Notes: generated by a model not told the origin, from the sequence alone. 64,000 bases of DNA from Streptococcus oralis subsp. tigurinus AZ_3a (GCA_000344275.1 AORU01000009.1:33838-97837), one strand, 5' to 3'. Shown: positions 48,069 through 58,432, counted from the first letter of the stretch. Program-made: numbers and translations.

Positions 48069-50720
48069 ATGTCTAAAGAACTTTCACCTAAATACAATCC
48101 AGCTGAGGTTGAGGCTGGTCGTTACCAAAAATGGCTTGATGCAGATGTTTTCAAGCCTTCTGGCGATAAAAAGGCTAAGCCTTATTCAATCGTAATTCCA
48201 CCACCAAACGTAACTGGGAAACTCCACCTTGGTCACGCTTGGGATACGACTCTGCAAGATATTATCATCCGTCAAAAACGCATGCAAGGTTTTGATACGC
48301 TTTGGCTTCCTGGTATGGACCATGCTGGGATTGCCACTCAAGCTAAAGTAGAAGCCCGTTTGGCTGAGGACGGCATCTCTCGTTATGACCTCGGTCGTGA
48401 GAAATTCCTCGATAAGGTTTGGGAATGGAAAGACGAGTATGCCACTACTATCAAGCAACAATGGGGTAAGATGGGGCTCTCTGTAGACTATTCTCGTGAG
48501 CGTTTCACCCTTGACGAAGGGTTATCAAAAGCGGTTCGTAAGGTCTTTGTAGAGCTTTACAAGAAGGGCTGGATCTACCGTGGTGAATTTATCATCAACT
48601 GGGATCCGAAAGCTCGTACAGCCCTTTCTGATATTGAGGTTATTCACAAGGATGTGGAAGGTGCCTTCTACCACATGAACTACATGTTGGAAGATGGTTC
48701 ACGTGCCCTTGAAGTAGCAACAACTCGTCCTGAAACCATGTTTGGGGATACTGCCGTAGCGGTTAACCCAAATGATGACCGTTATAAAGACTTGATTGGT
48801 CAAAATGTTATCTTGCCAATCTTGAACAAGCCAATTCCAATAGTTGGGGACGAACACGCAGATCCTGAGTTTGGTACGGGTGTCGTGAAAATCACGCCTG
48901 CCCACGATCCAAACGACTTCTTGGTTGGTCAACGCCATAACTTGCCACAAGTCAACGTTATGAACGATGATGGAACTATGAACGACTTGGCCTTCGAATT
49001 TGCGGGCATGGACCGTTTTGAAGCTCGTAAGGCAGTCGTGGCTAAGTTGGAAGAAATCGGCGCCCTTGTCAAAATCGAAAAACGTGTCCACAGTGTTGGT
49101 CACTCAGAGCGTACAGGTGTTGTGGTTGAGCCACGCTTGTCTACGCAATGGTTCGTTAAGATGGACCAATTGGCCAAGAATGCCATTGCCAACCAAGATA
49201 CAGACGACAAGGTAGAATTCTACCCACCTCGTTTCAACGATACCTTCCTCCAATGGATGGAAAATGTCCATGACTGGGTAATCTCTCGTCAGCTCTGGTG
49301 GGGTCACCAAATCCCTGCTTGGTACAATGCTGAGGGTGAAATGTACGTCGGCGAAGAAGCACCTGAAGGTGACGGATGGACTCAGGACGAAGACGTCTTG
49401 GATACTTGGTTCAGTTCTGCCCTTTGGCCATTCTCAACCATGGGCTGGCCTGATGTCGACTCAGAAGACTTCAAACGTTACTTCCCGACTTCAACCTTGG
49501 TAACAGGTTACGACATCATCTTCTTCTGGGTGTCTCGTATGATCTTCCAATCTCTGGAATTCACTGGTCGTCAGCCATTCCAAAACGTCCTTATCCACGG
49601 TCTCATTCGTGACGAGCAAGGACGTAAGATGTCTAAATCTCTCGGTAACGGGATTGACCCGATGGATGTTATCGAGAAATACGGTGCCGATGCCCTTCGT
49701 TGGTTCCTTTCAAACGGTTCTGCACCGGGTCAAGATGTGCGCTTCTCTTACGAGAAAATGGATGCTTCGTGGAACTTCATTAACAAGATCTGGAACATCT
49801 CTCGCTACATCCTCATGAATAATGAAGGATTGACCCTTGAGCAAGCAACTGCCAATGTGGAAAAAGTTGTCAACAAGGAAGCTGGAAATGTCACAGACCG
49901 CTGGATTCTCCACAACCTCAATGAAACGATCGGCAAAGTTACTGAAAACTTTGATAAGTTTGAGTTTGGTGTGGCTGGTCACATCCTCTATAACTTTATC
50001 TGGGATGAGTTTGCGGACTGGTACGTTGAGTTGACCAAGGAAGTCCTTTATAGCGATAATGAAGAAGAGAAAGTCATCACACGTTCTGTTCTCCTTTATA
50101 CTTTGGACAAGATCCTTCGTCTCCTTCACCCAATCATGCCATTCGTGACAGAGGAGATCTTTGGACAAATCTCAGAAGGTTCTATCGTCACAGCTGCTTA
50201 CCCAACTGTTAATCCAGTCTTTGAAGACCTTGCGGCCCACACAGGTGTGGAAAGTCTCAAAGACTTGATCCGTGCTGTTCGGAATGCGCGTGCGGAAGTA
50301 AACGTAGCACCAAGCAAGCCTATCACAATCCTTGTTAAGACAAGCGATAGCGACTTGGAAGCTTTCTTTAACAGCAATGTCAACTACATCAAACGCTTCA
50401 CAAATCCAGAGCACTTGGAAATCGCATCAACCATCCCTGCACCTGAACTCGCCATGTCAAGCGTCATCACAGGAGCAGAAATCTACTTGCCACTGGCAGA
50501 CCTCCTCAATGTCGAAGAAGAACTGGCTCGTCTCGACAAGGAACTAGCTAAATGGCAAAAAGAACTGGACATGGTCGGTAAGAAGCTCTCTAACGAACGC
50601 TTCGTAGCCAACGCCAAACCAGAAGTCGTCCAAAAAGAACGCGACAAACAAGCCGACTACCAAGCTAAGTACGATGCGACCGTAGCACGTATTGATGAGA
50701 TGAAGAAGTTAGTGAAATAA
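48069..50720 (+). CDS. valS: Valyl-tRNA synthetase
   Basis: Class I synthetase charging tRNA-Val. HIGH-type motif reads KLHLGHAWD near residue 50; KMSKS is present ([11 protein letters not shown] near 525). A CP1 editing domain and a C-terminal coiled-coil arm (residues about 815-880) complete it. 883 residues. AAGGAG precedes the ATG. Last gene of the T-box operon. Confidence 0.98.
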   Translation: MSKELSPKYNPAEVEAGRYQKWLDADVFKPSGDKKAKPYSIVIPPPNVTGKLHLGHAWDTTLQDIIIRQKRMQGFDTLWLPGMDHAGIATQAKVEARLAEDGISRYDLGREKFLDKVWEWKDEYATTIKQQWGKMGLSVDYSRERFTLDEGLSKAVRKVFVELYKKGWIYRGEFIINWDPKARTALSDIEVIHKDVEGAFYHMNYMLEDGSRALEVATTRPETMFGDTAVAVNPNDDRYKDLIGQNVILPILNKPIPIVGDEHADPEFGTGVVKITPAHDPNDFLVGQRHNLPQVNVMNDDGTMNDLAFEFAGMDRFEARKAVVAKLEEIGALVKIEKRVHSVGHSERTGVVVEPRLSTQWFVKMDQLAKNAIANQDTDDKVEFYPPRFNDTFLQWMENVHDWVISRQLWWGHQIPAWYNAEGEMYVGEEAPEGDGWTQDEDVLDTWFSSALWPFSTMGWPDVDSEDFKRYFPTSTLVTGYDIIFFWVSRMIFQSLEFTGRQPFQNVLIHGLIRDEQGRKMSKSLGNGIDPMDVIEKYGADALRWFLSNGSAPGQDVRFSYEKMDASWNFINKIWNISRYILMNNEGLTLEQATANVEKVVNKEAGNVTDRWILHNLNETIGKVTENFDKFEFGVAGHILYNFIWDEFADWYVELTKEVLYSDNEEEKVITRSVLLYTLDKILRLLHPIMPFVTEEIFGQISEGSIVTAAYPTVNPVFEDLAAHTGVESLKDLIRAVRNARAEVNVAPSKPITILVKTSDSDLEAFFNSNVNYIKRFTNPEHLEIASTIPAPELAMSSVITGAEIYLPLADLLNVEEELARLDKELAKWQKELDMVGKKLSNERFVANAKPEVVQKERDKQADYQAKYDATVARIDEMKKLVK

Positions 50721-50726
50721 ACACAG

Positions 50727-50753
50727 AAACACGGTGATGAACCGTGTTTTTTG
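50727..50753 (+). terminator. valS terminator
   Basis: AACACGG / CCGTGTT followed by T6. Confidence 0.9.
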
Positions 50754-50760
50754 GTATAAT
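50752..50760 (+). promoter_or_regulatory. Extended -10 of the ImmA-FRG pair
   Basis: TGGTATAAT directly behind the valS terminator; no clear -35. It gives a leader of about 90 bases. Confidence 0.5.
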
Positions 50761-50775
50761 ATAAGTAGAATTCAT

Positions 50776-50822
50776 TTTCTACATATTTTCCGAATATGTT
50801 ATATGGAGAAAAAATGTAGAAA
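50776..50822 (+). repeat. Nested inverted repeats in the leader of the ImmA-FRG pair
   Basis: TTTCTACAT (50776-50784) pairs with ATGTAGAAA (50814-50822). Inside and overlapping it, CATATT (50782-50787) pairs with AATATG (50793-50798). The CAT bases shared by both arms make the two structures mutually exclusive. May be an operator or an RNA switch. Confidence 0.55.
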
Positions 50823-50858
50823 GGTTTATATTAAATATTGACTTGGGGATATAATGTA

Positions 50859-51434
50859 ATGGGAATAAAAAAATTAGAAGAAATGTTTCCTAGAGATTTT
50901 TTTGAATCGGATTTAATTGGTTTAAGCGAAAGTGAAAAAAAAGCGATGAAGTCAATTGAAATCAGTGAGAATGATTATTTTATAGATTTAGATAAGATTC
51001 TGTATGCACTGAACATTAGTGTTCAAAAAGGATTTTATAGTAATCATTCTGGTCAGATTGATAGTGAGAATAGAGTTATTTACCTCAATTCGTTGGAAAT
51101 CGATGTTCGACAAAGATTCACGATTGCACACGAAATTGGACATTATGCTTTAAATCACAGTGGGATATCCAATAGATTAAAGAATCCAGAGGATATTGCT
51201 ACTGTGGATATTGCCAAGGAACGTTCTGCGAATCAATTTGCCGCTGAATTACTAATGCCTAAAAAACTAATTGCTCGTTGTATTACTAAATTTAAACAAG
51301 ATAACAACCTGACCGATGAACAGTTAGCAAATGCCAATGTTGATGAATTTATCGACAGCTTGTCATCAATGATGAGAACATCAAAACAAGCTACAACATT
51401 TCGTTTACAAAATTTGGGAGTAATTACATACTAA
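50859..51434 (+). CDS. ImmA/IrrE-type zinc metallopeptidase
   Basis: 191 residues. The zinc motif H-E-I-G-H is at 91-95 and the downstream E-R-S-A-N-Q-F-A-A-E-L-L-M-P segment is the ImmA/IrrE hallmark. In mobile elements such peptidases cleave repressors to derepress neighbouring genes; in other systems they act as antitoxin or effector partners. No helix-turn-helix is present here and no Xre repressor lies beside it. The start is ATG 50859 with GGGG ten bases upstream; an upstream in-frame TTG is at 50838. AT-rich, accessory-looking, and coupled to the FRG gene. Confidence 0.85.
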   Translation: MGIKKLEEMFPRDFFESDLIGLSESEKKAMKSIEISENDYFIDLDKILYALNISVQKGFYSNHSGQIDSENRVIYLNSLEIDVRQRFTIAHEIGHYALNHSGISNRLKNPEDIATVDIAKERSANQFAAELLMPKKLIARCITKFKQDNNLTDEQLANANVDEFIDSLSSMMRTSKQATTFRLQNLGVITY

Positions 51435-51435
51435 A

Positions 51436-52734
51436 ATGATGACAAGTAATAATCAAATGTTTTATGATAGTTTAGGTTCATTCTTTTGTGGGAAAAGTAC
51501 GGAAGATACTATAAAAAAGCTAAATACTCAGATTTATGATGACACTGATATAACTATAAAACTTGGTGCAACAAATTCTATAGATAATCAACATGAAGAT
51601 TCTAAGTATGGCCCATTTTGCTATAAGATTGTTTCATTAGATTCTGAGGGAGCAGATGAAGAAATCAATAGTTTTGTGTCAGAGTTGAATAAAAAATTAA
51701 AAAAATCAGGTACTAATGCTGGTTACAATGAAAAAGGAAATCACTGGTCAATTTTTTATTTACTTAAAGAACTGATTTCTAAATTTGAGCAGTGTGAGTA
51801 TAATTTTTTTAGAGGTCAAACTGAGTCATGGCCGACTATTCCTGCCTTATTTAGAAAAAAAGTCAATAAGGACAGTAAGTTCTATTATGAACTCTTTGAG
51901 CAATTATACAAGCAAGTGAGTCAAGAATATCCAGATAGAGTCGAATATCATTCTATCGATGAAGATTTGGATGTTAGAGCAGATCAGTTGGCTAAATTAC
52001 AACATTATGAACTTCCAACAAGCCTTTTGGATATTACAGATAACCCATTCGTTGCTCTATTGTTTTTATCAAATTCTGGAAATAGAATTATTAAAAAACC
52101 AAAATTCGAAGCGTTTAAAATGAGTATAGAGGAACATTCTAAGAGCAGTTTGTTAACATTTGTTAGAAAAGGACATGATAATCAAAGAATTAGAGCTCAA
52201 CATGGTGCATTCATAAATTATGATAAATTGAGTAAATATACTCACTTTACTAAAGATGAAATAAAAATTAGTGAAGAGTTTCGAAGAATCCCAAGAGTGT
52301 CGATTACAATAGAGTTCTCTAAAAAAGAAACGGAAGAACTTTTAAAAAATGAAGAGGAATTAATTTCTAAAGTTAAAGAAGAAGGATATTTTTTTTCTAA
52401 GGAAGATATAGAAAAAGTACGAGAAGGTAAAACAACACTAGATGATATTATGGGAGGGACACTATTAGAAAATTTCACTCCTACCCAAAAATATTCAAAG
52501 GCAAATATCGAAGCTGTTAAAAAAAGTCTGGAAGCTAAAGATTTTGAAGAAAAATATTATAAAGTAATACAAGAGGAGTTAATTCGTAAGTTGGGAGAAT
52601 ATGGTTACTTTTCACACGCATTATTCCCAGATTTTGGAGATTATTTAGGATATCTCTCTAAAAACTTTGTAGACGTATCGGATGATAAAAAAGATGAGAC
52701 TAAAATTGATCCTAGTAAATTGAGTGACGATTAA
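51436..52734 (+). CDS. FRG-domain protein
   Basis: 432 residues. FRG domain at about residues 115-225: N-F-F-R-G-Q-T-E-S-W near 118 and later L-Q-H-Y-E-L-P-T-S-L-L-D-I-T. FRG proteins occur in phage-defence and toxin contexts with no settled activity. A Lys/Glu-rich C-terminal half follows. The ATG is one base after the ImmA-type stop with no good ribosome site of its own, so translation is probably coupled. Strongly AT-rich. Confidence 0.8.
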   Translation: MMTSNNQMFYDSLGSFFCGKSTEDTIKKLNTQIYDDTDITIKLGATNSIDNQHEDSKYGPFCYKIVSLDSEGADEEINSFVSELNKKLKKSGTNAGYNEKGNHWSIFYLLKELISKFEQCEYNFFRGQTESWPTIPALFRKKVNKDSKFYYELFEQLYKQVSQEYPDRVEYHSIDEDLDVRADQLAKLQHYELPTSLLDITDNPFVALLFLSNSGNRIIKKPKFEAFKMSIEEHSKSSLLTFVRKGHDNQRIRAQHGAFINYDKLSKYTHFTKDEIKISEEFRRIPRVSITIEFSKKETEELLKNEEELISKVKEEGYFFSKEDIEKVREGKTTLDDIMGGTLLENFTPTQKYSKANIEAVKKSLEAKDFEEKYYKVIQEELIRKLGEYGYFSHALFPDFGDYLGYLSKNFVDVSDDKKDETKIDPSKLSDD

Positions 52735-52799
52735 ACAATTTAGAAAGCAGCTAATTCTACAAGTTCGCACCGCTCTGAGAAGTAGGGCATTGAGCCTAA

Positions 52800-52886
52800 T
52801 TTTCATCTATAATCGGCATTGAATTCATCTGGATTGATACTGAAACTCCACCTCACGACACTATCGGCTGGGTAGCAAAGAAATAA
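52800..52886 (+). pseudogene. Possible gene remnant upstream of rpoE
   Basis: A 28-codon open stretch without a start reads ...WIDTETPPHDTIGWVAKK then stop, which looks like the tail of a once longer protein. The rest of 52735-52916 contains nothing I can assign. Family not recognised; could be chance. Confidence 0.25.
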
Positions 52887-52916
52887 AAAGTCCTGTCACT
52901 TTCTCCTATTTAACCT

Positions 52917-52945
52917 TTGACTATTCCGCAAAATTATCGTACAAT
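52917..52945 (+). promoter_or_regulatory. rpoE promoter
   Basis: TTGACT, 17-base spacer, TACAAT. Confidence 0.8.
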
Positions 52946-53017
52946 AAAGAGTACATGATAAAATGAGGTCAGAGTCTGTTTGCTCTGGCGATAGTAGTAT
53001 AAATGAGGAGAAACGCT

Positions 53018-53608
53018 TTGGAATTAGAAGTATTTGCTGGGCAAGAAAAAAGTGAACTATCTATGATTGAGGTGGCGCGTGCTATCTTGGAACTTCGTGG
53101 TCGCGATCATGAGATGCATTTTAGCGATCTTGTAAACGAAATTCAAAACTACCTTGGAACATCAAACAGCGATATCCGCGAAGCTTTGCCTTTGTTCTAC
53201 ACAGAGTTGAACTTTGACGGTAGCTTTATCTCTCTTGGAGACAACAAATGGGGGCTTCGTTCATGGTATGGTGTGGACGAAATCGACGAAGAAATCATCG
53301 CTCTTGAAGAAAGTGACGACGATGAAGTAGCACCAAAAGCTAAGAAAAAACGTGTCAATGCCTTTATGGATGGTGATTCAGATGCCATTGACTACAATGC
53401 AGATGATCCAGAAGACGAAGATGCATACGAAGCAGATCCAGCTCTTTCATATGATGATGAAAATCCAGATGATGAGAAAAATGAAGTGGAAGCTTACGAT
53501 GCAGAAATCAACGAAATCGCTCCTGATGACTTGGGTGAAGACGTGGATCTTAACGAAGAAGACGACGAGTTTTCTGACGATGACGCTGAAACGAGTGAAG
53601 AAGAGTAA
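53018..53608 (+). CDS. rpoE: RNA polymerase delta subunit
   Basis: Firmicute-specific RNAP subunit that speeds recycling and lowers nonspecific binding. N-terminal winged-helix HARE-HTH domain (about residues 1-90) and a very acidic, disordered C-terminal half. It starts at TTG 53018 (LELEVF) with GGAG upstream. 196 residues. Confidence 0.95.
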   Translation: MELEVFAGQEKSELSMIEVARAILELRGRDHEMHFSDLVNEIQNYLGTSNSDIREALPLFYTELNFDGSFISLGDNKWGLRSWYGVDEIDEEIIALEESDDDEVAPKAKKKRVNAFMDGDSDAIDYNADDPEDEDAYEADPALSYDDENPDDEKNEVEAYDAEINEIAPDDLGEDVDLNEEDDEFSDDDAETSEEE

Positions 53609-53623
53609 AAGACTTCACAGTGG

Positions 53624-53646
53624 AGATCGCCTGATCTCCTTTTTTG
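53624..53646 (+). terminator. rpoE terminator
   Basis: GGAGATC / GATCTCC plus T6. Confidence 0.9.
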
Positions 53647-53734
53647 TTTCTTGAGCAGGTCATCCGTTTGGATGCGGATCTTTAGTTGGTTTTCTGAAAG
53701 TAATCTTCTTATTTTCAGGTTTTACCGATTCGGG

Positions 53735-53763
53735 TTGACAAATGATCTGCTTTGAGGTATTAT
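53735..53763 (+). promoter_or_regulatory. pyrG promoter
   Basis: TTGACA, 17-base spacer, TATTAT; initiation is expected at the GGGC beginning at 53771. Confidence 0.8.
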
Positions 53764-53770
53764 ATTGTTC

Positions 53771-53822
53771 GGGCACCTCTTTTAGAGGTCGGGGCTCCCT
53801 AGTTACTAGGGAGCTATTTTTG
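53771..53822 (+). promoter_or_regulatory. pyrG leader attenuator
   Basis: The transcript would begin GGGCACC, include a CACCTC/GAGGT hairpin and end in a strong terminator, GCTCCCTAG / CTAGGGAGC plus T5 (53801-53822). In Firmicute pyrG leaders, low CTP causes reiterative G addition at GGGC; the extra G run pairs with the CUCCC of the terminator arm and prevents termination. All parts are visible here. Confidence 0.8.
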
Positions 53823-53912
53823 TTTTTCAGGAAGTTTTCTTGAAAAGTCGTTATTCATAAGGGTCTTGTTTTCGATGTCCCCTTGTAGTTAACAAGGCCT
53901 TGAGCATTTTAG

Positions 53913-55532
<1,620 letters not shown>

Positions 55533-55539
55533 TTATCTT

Positions 55540-55573
55540 CTAATCTCTGAGAGCAATCTCAGAGATTTTTTAA
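55540..55573 (+). terminator. pyrG terminator
   Basis: AATCTCTGAGA / TCTCAGAGATT plus T run. Confidence 0.9.
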
Positions 55574-55601
55574 ATGCCTTGCTCCTATACGGCTTCCCTA
55601 T

Positions 55602-55630
55602 TTGTCCTAGAGCCCTTTTTGTGTTACAAT
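55602..55630 (+). promoter_or_regulatory. Promoter fused to the start of the 55638 gene
   Basis: TTGTCC, 17-base spacer, TACAAT preceded by TGT. The hexamer ends seven bases before ATG 55638, so the transcript should start at or within a base of that ATG. Confidence 0.65.
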
Positions 55631-55637
55631 GAATGGT

Positions 55638-55928
55638 ATGAAAGCTAAGAAATTATGGATGACTGGCTTGACGGTGGCTGGTCTAAGTGCCCTTGCTTTA
55701 GGGGCTAAAAAAGCAACAGATAACCACAAACTCATGAAGACTCAAGAAGAGTTGACCGCTATCGTGCGCGAACTTTTCTCAGATATGGGTGAGATTGCGA
55801 CTCTCTATGTTCAAGTCTACGAAAGTAGCCTAGAGCGACTGGTCGGAGGAGTCGTTTTCGAGGATGGTCGTCATTACACCTTTGTCTATGAAAATGAAGA
55901 TCTGGTCTATGAGGAGGAAGTCTTATGA
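55638..55928 (+). CDS. DUF4651-like membrane-anchored protein
   Basis: 96 residues with an N-terminal hydrophobic segment (LTVAGLSALALGA) and an acidic C-terminal half ending VYEEEVL. Conserved in streptococci; role unknown. The start ATG 55638 (MKAKKLW) is chosen because the ATG at 55629 lies inside the -10 region. No Shine-Dalgarno is visible, which suggests leaderless translation. It overlaps the thioredoxin gene by four bases. Confidence 0.75.
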   Translation: MKAKKLWMTGLTVAGLSALALGAKKATDNHKLMKTQEELTAIVRELFSDMGEIATLYVQVYESSLERLVGGVVFEDGRHYTFVYENEDLVYEEEVL

Positions 55929-56242
55929 TAACTCCTAGTAGTATAGAAGAACTAGCAGGTTTTGTCGAACAAGATGGCAAGAAGGTCTTCCTTTTTGTGG
56001 CAGACTGGTGTGGTGATTGTCGTTATATCTATCCATCCTTGCCAGAGATTGAGGAGACCAATCCAGAGTTCACCTTTATTCGAGTGGACCGTGATCAGTA
56101 TCTGGATCTAGCCAAACTCTGGGATGTGTACGGGATCCCTAGCCTTGTTGTGCTAGAAAAGGACAAGGAAATCGGCCGATTTGTCAATCGCGACCGTAAA
56201 AGCAAGCAACAAATTAACGACTTTTTAGCAGGACTGAAATAG
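55925..56242 (+). CDS. Thioredoxin family protein
   Basis: 105-residue cytoplasmic thioredoxin fold with active site W-C-G-D-C (Cys29, Cys32) and cis-Pro in YGIPSLVV. Not the canonical WCGPC, so it is a thioredoxin-like paralogue rather than TrxA. ATGA overlap with the preceding gene; 14 bases before ytpR. Confidence 0.9.
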   Translation: MITPSSIEELAGFVEQDGKKVFLFVADWCGDCRYIYPSLPEIEETNPEFTFIRVDRDQYLDLAKLWDVYGIPSLVVLEKDKEIGRFVNRDRKSKQQINDFLAGLK

Positions 56243-56256
56243 GAGAAAAGGAAAGA

Positions 56257-56883
56257 ATGATTTTTACATATAATAAAGAGCATGTTGGCGATGTCCTTAT
56301 GATCATCGTGAAAAACAGCGGAGATGCCAAACTTGACGTGGAGCGTAAAGGCAAGGTAGCCCGTGTTTTCCTCAAAGAAAATGGAGAAACAGTAGCTTGG
56401 AATATTTTCGAAGTTTCAAGTTTGTTTGAAATTGCAGAGCGCGGTCAAGTCTTTTTGACAGATGAGCAAGTCGCTCGTTTGAACCAAGAATTGCGGGCGG
56501 AAGGCTTTGCAGAAGAGATTGTCAATGACAAGGAACCTAAGTTTGTGGTCGGTGAAATTGTCGAGATGGTAACTCACCCAGATAGTGACCACCTCAACAT
56601 CTGCCAAGTTGCAGTCGCAAGTGACAAGATAGTGCAAATCGTGGCAGGAGCACCTAATGCGCGTGTTGGGTTGAAAACCATTGTCGCTCTTCCTGGAGCG
56701 ATGATGCCAAAAGGCAATCTCATTTTCCCAGGCGAACTTCGTGGCGAAAAGAGTTTTGGCATGATGTGCAGCCCTCGTGAATTGCATCTACCAAATGCTC
56801 CGCAAAAACGTGGGATTATTGAATTATCAGAAGACCAAGTTGTCGGAACTCCATTTGACCCAGCCAAACACTGGACTGCCTAA
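56257..56883 (+). CDS. ytpR: YtpR-family tRNA-binding domain protein
   Basis: 208 residues. An N-terminal DUF4479 domain is followed by an EMAP/PheT-type OB-fold tRNA-binding domain (about residues 95-195) with HPDSDHLNICQV and SFGMMCS-like segments. A stand-alone relative of the PheT N-terminus; exact role unsettled. AGGAGAAAAGGAAAG precedes the ATG. Confidence 0.92.
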   Translation: MIFTYNKEHVGDVLMIIVKNSGDAKLDVERKGKVARVFLKENGETVAWNIFEVSSLFEIAERGQVFLTDEQVARLNQELRAEGFAEEIVNDKEPKFVVGEIVEMVTHPDSDHLNICQVAVASDKIVQIVAGAPNARVGLKTIVALPGAMMPKGNLIFPGELRGEKSFGMMCSPRELHLPNAPQKRGIIELSEDQVVGTPFDPAKHWTA

Positions 56884-56923
56884 GAATTGTCAGTGTTTGA
56901 TAGACCAGATAGAAGGGGATAAG

Positions 56924-57685
56924 ATGGCAAAAAATGTAGTAATTACAGGAGCGACCTCAGGAATCGGTGAAGCGATTGCGCGTGCTTATCTGGAGCAGGG
57001 GGAGAATGTTGTTCTAACAGGGCGATGGACAGACAGACTAGAGACCCTCAAGTCAGAGTTTGCAGAAACTTTTCCTAATCAAACCGTTTGGACCTTTCCA
57101 CTGGATGTGACGGATATGACCATGGTCAAGACTGTCTGCTCCGATATTTTGGAAACGATAGGTCAGATTGATATATTGGTCAATAACGCCGGACTGGCTC
57201 TAGGCTTGGCTCCCTATCAGGACTATGAAGAGTTGGATATGCTGACCATGTTGGATACCAATGTCAAAGGTTTGATGGCAGTTACTCGCTGTTTCTTGCC
57301 AGCAATGGTAAAAGCCAATCAGGGTCATATTATCAATATGGGATCAACCGCAGGAATCTATGCCTATGCAGGTGCAGCTGTCTATTCAGCCACCAAGGCG
57401 GCAGTTAAGACTTTTTCAGATGGACTGCGAATCGATACCATCGCAACGGACATCAAGGTGACGACCATTCAGCCTGGAATTGTCGAAACAGATTTCTCTA
57501 CAGTACGTTTTCACGGAGATAGTGAGCGAGCAGCAACCGTCTATCAGGGAATTGAGGCTTTGCAAGCACCAGACATCGCAGATACTGTGGTCTATGTGAC
57601 CAGTCAACCACGCCGTGTTCAGATTACAGATATGACCATTATGGCCAATCAACAGGCGACAGGTTTCATGGTTCATAAAAAATAA
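56924..57685 (+). CDS. Short-chain dehydrogenase/reductase (YdfG-like)
   Basis: Classical SDR: NAD(P)-binding TGATSGIGEA near residue 8, NNAG near 87, catalytic Ser about 140 in MGSTAG and the Y-S-A-T-K motif near 153. Resembles YdfG-type 3-hydroxy acid / serine dehydrogenases; substrate not determined. The start at ATG 56924 follows AAGGGG. 253 residues. Confidence 0.92.
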   Translation: MAKNVVITGATSGIGEAIARAYLEQGENVVLTGRWTDRLETLKSEFAETFPNQTVWTFPLDVTDMTMVKTVCSDILETIGQIDILVNNAGLALGLAPYQDYEELDMLTMLDTNVKGLMAVTRCFLPAMVKANQGHIINMGSTAGIYAYAGAAVYSATKAAVKTFSDGLRIDTIATDIKVTTIQPGIVETDFSTVRFHGDSERAATVYQGIEALQAPDIADTVVYVTSQPRRVQITDMTIMANQQATGFMVHKK

Positions 57686-57696
57686 AAAATTTTCTC

Positions 57697-57727
57697 GAAA
57701 AGTTACAAATTTCTGTAACTTTTTTTG
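57697..57727 (+). terminator. Terminator after the SDR gene
   Basis: AAAGTTACA / TGTAACTTT plus T run. Confidence 0.85.
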
Positions 57728-57733
57728 ATTCCT

Positions 57734-57741
57734 TACGAATA
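57734..57741 (+). promoter_or_regulatory. Com-box (SigX/ComX promoter) of ssbB
   Basis: TACGAATA, exactly the streptococcal competence box, 21 bases before the ssbB ATG and preceded by a T-rich tract. Confidence 0.92.
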
Positions 57742-57762
57742 GATAAGTAGGAGGAAGAAAAT

Positions 57763-58158
57763 ATGTATAATAAAGTTATTCTTATTGGACGTTTAACGTC
57801 TACACCAGAATTGCACAAAACCAACAATGACAAGTCAGTAGCGCGTGCAACTATCGCTGTGAACCGTCGTTACAAAGACCAAAACGGGGAACGTGAAGCT
57901 GACTTTGTCAATTTGGTTCTTTGGGGAAAATTGGCTGAAACCTTGGCAAGTTACGCGACCAAAGGAAGCCTCATTTCTGTGGATGGGGAATTGCGTACCC
58001 GTCGTTTTGAGAAAAATGGCCAGATGAACTATGTGACTGAAGTCCTTGCCACAGGCTTCCAACTTTTGGAAAGCCGCGCCCAACGTGCTATGCGTGAAAA
58101 TAATGCAGGACAGGATTTGGCAGATTTGGTCTTGGAAGAGGAGGAATTGCCATTTTAA
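57763..58158 (+). CDS. ssbB: Competence-induced single-strand DNA-binding protein SsbB
   Basis: 131-residue SSB with a full OB fold (MYNKVILIGRLT, then NRRYKDQNGEREADFVNLVLWGK) and only a short acidic tail ending EEELPF. The short length and com-box identify it as SsbB, which protects incoming single strands during transformation, rather than housekeeping SsbA. AGGAGG precedes the ATG. The stop is the first base of a BOX repeat. Confidence 0.96.
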   Translation: MYNKVILIGRLTSTPELHKTNNDKSVARATIAVNRRYKDQNGEREADFVNLVLWGKLAETLASYATKGSLISVDGELRTRRFEKNGQMNYVTEVLATGFQLLESRAQRAMRENNAGQDLADLVLEEEELPF

Positions 58159-58305
58159 TACTCTTCGAAAATCTCTTCAAATCACGTCAGCTTCACCTTG
58201 CTGTAGGTATAGGTAACTGACTTCGTCAGTTCTATCTACAACCTCAAAGCAGTGCTCGACCTGCGGCTAGCTTCCTAGTTTGATCTTTGATTTTCATTGA
58301 GTATA
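58158..58305 (+). repeat. BOX element (boxA-boxB-boxC form)
   Basis: Starts ATACTCTTCGAAAATC directly at the ssbB stop. Contains the boxB hairpin CTGAC/GTCAG at 58217-58229 and ends with the boxC tail GATTTTCATTGAGTAT. Confidence 0.93.
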
Positions 58306-58312
58306 AACATTG

Positions 58313-58342
58313 AAAAGTCTGAGTTGGTCTCAGGCTTTTTTA
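58313..58342 (+). terminator. Terminator between the BOX element and groESL
   Basis: AAAGTCTGAG / CTCAGGCTTT plus T run. Confidence 0.75.
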
Positions 58343-58365
58343 TATTGAGAAAGTCAGACTTTTTT

Positions 58366-58382
58366 CTTGACTATTTCTGACC
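58366..58382 (-). promoter_or_regulatory. CtsR-like operator overlapping the groES -35
   Basis: On the minus strand GGTCAGAAATAGTCAAG matches the CtsR heptad repeat (GGTCAAA-N3-GGTCAAA type, direct) with two mismatches at the ends of the heptads. Its position over the -35 suits repression. Confidence 0.55.
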
Positions 58383-58394
58383 AAGTGATACAAT
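58367..58394 (+). promoter_or_regulatory. groESL promoter
   Basis: TTGACT, 16-base spacer, TACAAT with TGA before it. Confidence 0.85.
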
Positions 58395-58405
58395 AGAACT
58401 ATGAT

Positions 58406-58432
58406 TTAGCACTCAGATATAAAGAGTGCTAA
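58406..58432 (+). promoter_or_regulatory. CIRCE element of groESL
   Basis: TTAGCACTC, nine bases, GAGTGCTAA: perfect HrcA operator in the transcribed leader. Confidence 0.96.

Noticed and set aside
50850..50858. TATAAT at 50850 as promoter of the ImmA-type gene
   Set aside because: It would put the transcription start after the ATG at 50859; the -35 spacing (19) is also poor. The TGGTATAAT at 50752 fits better.
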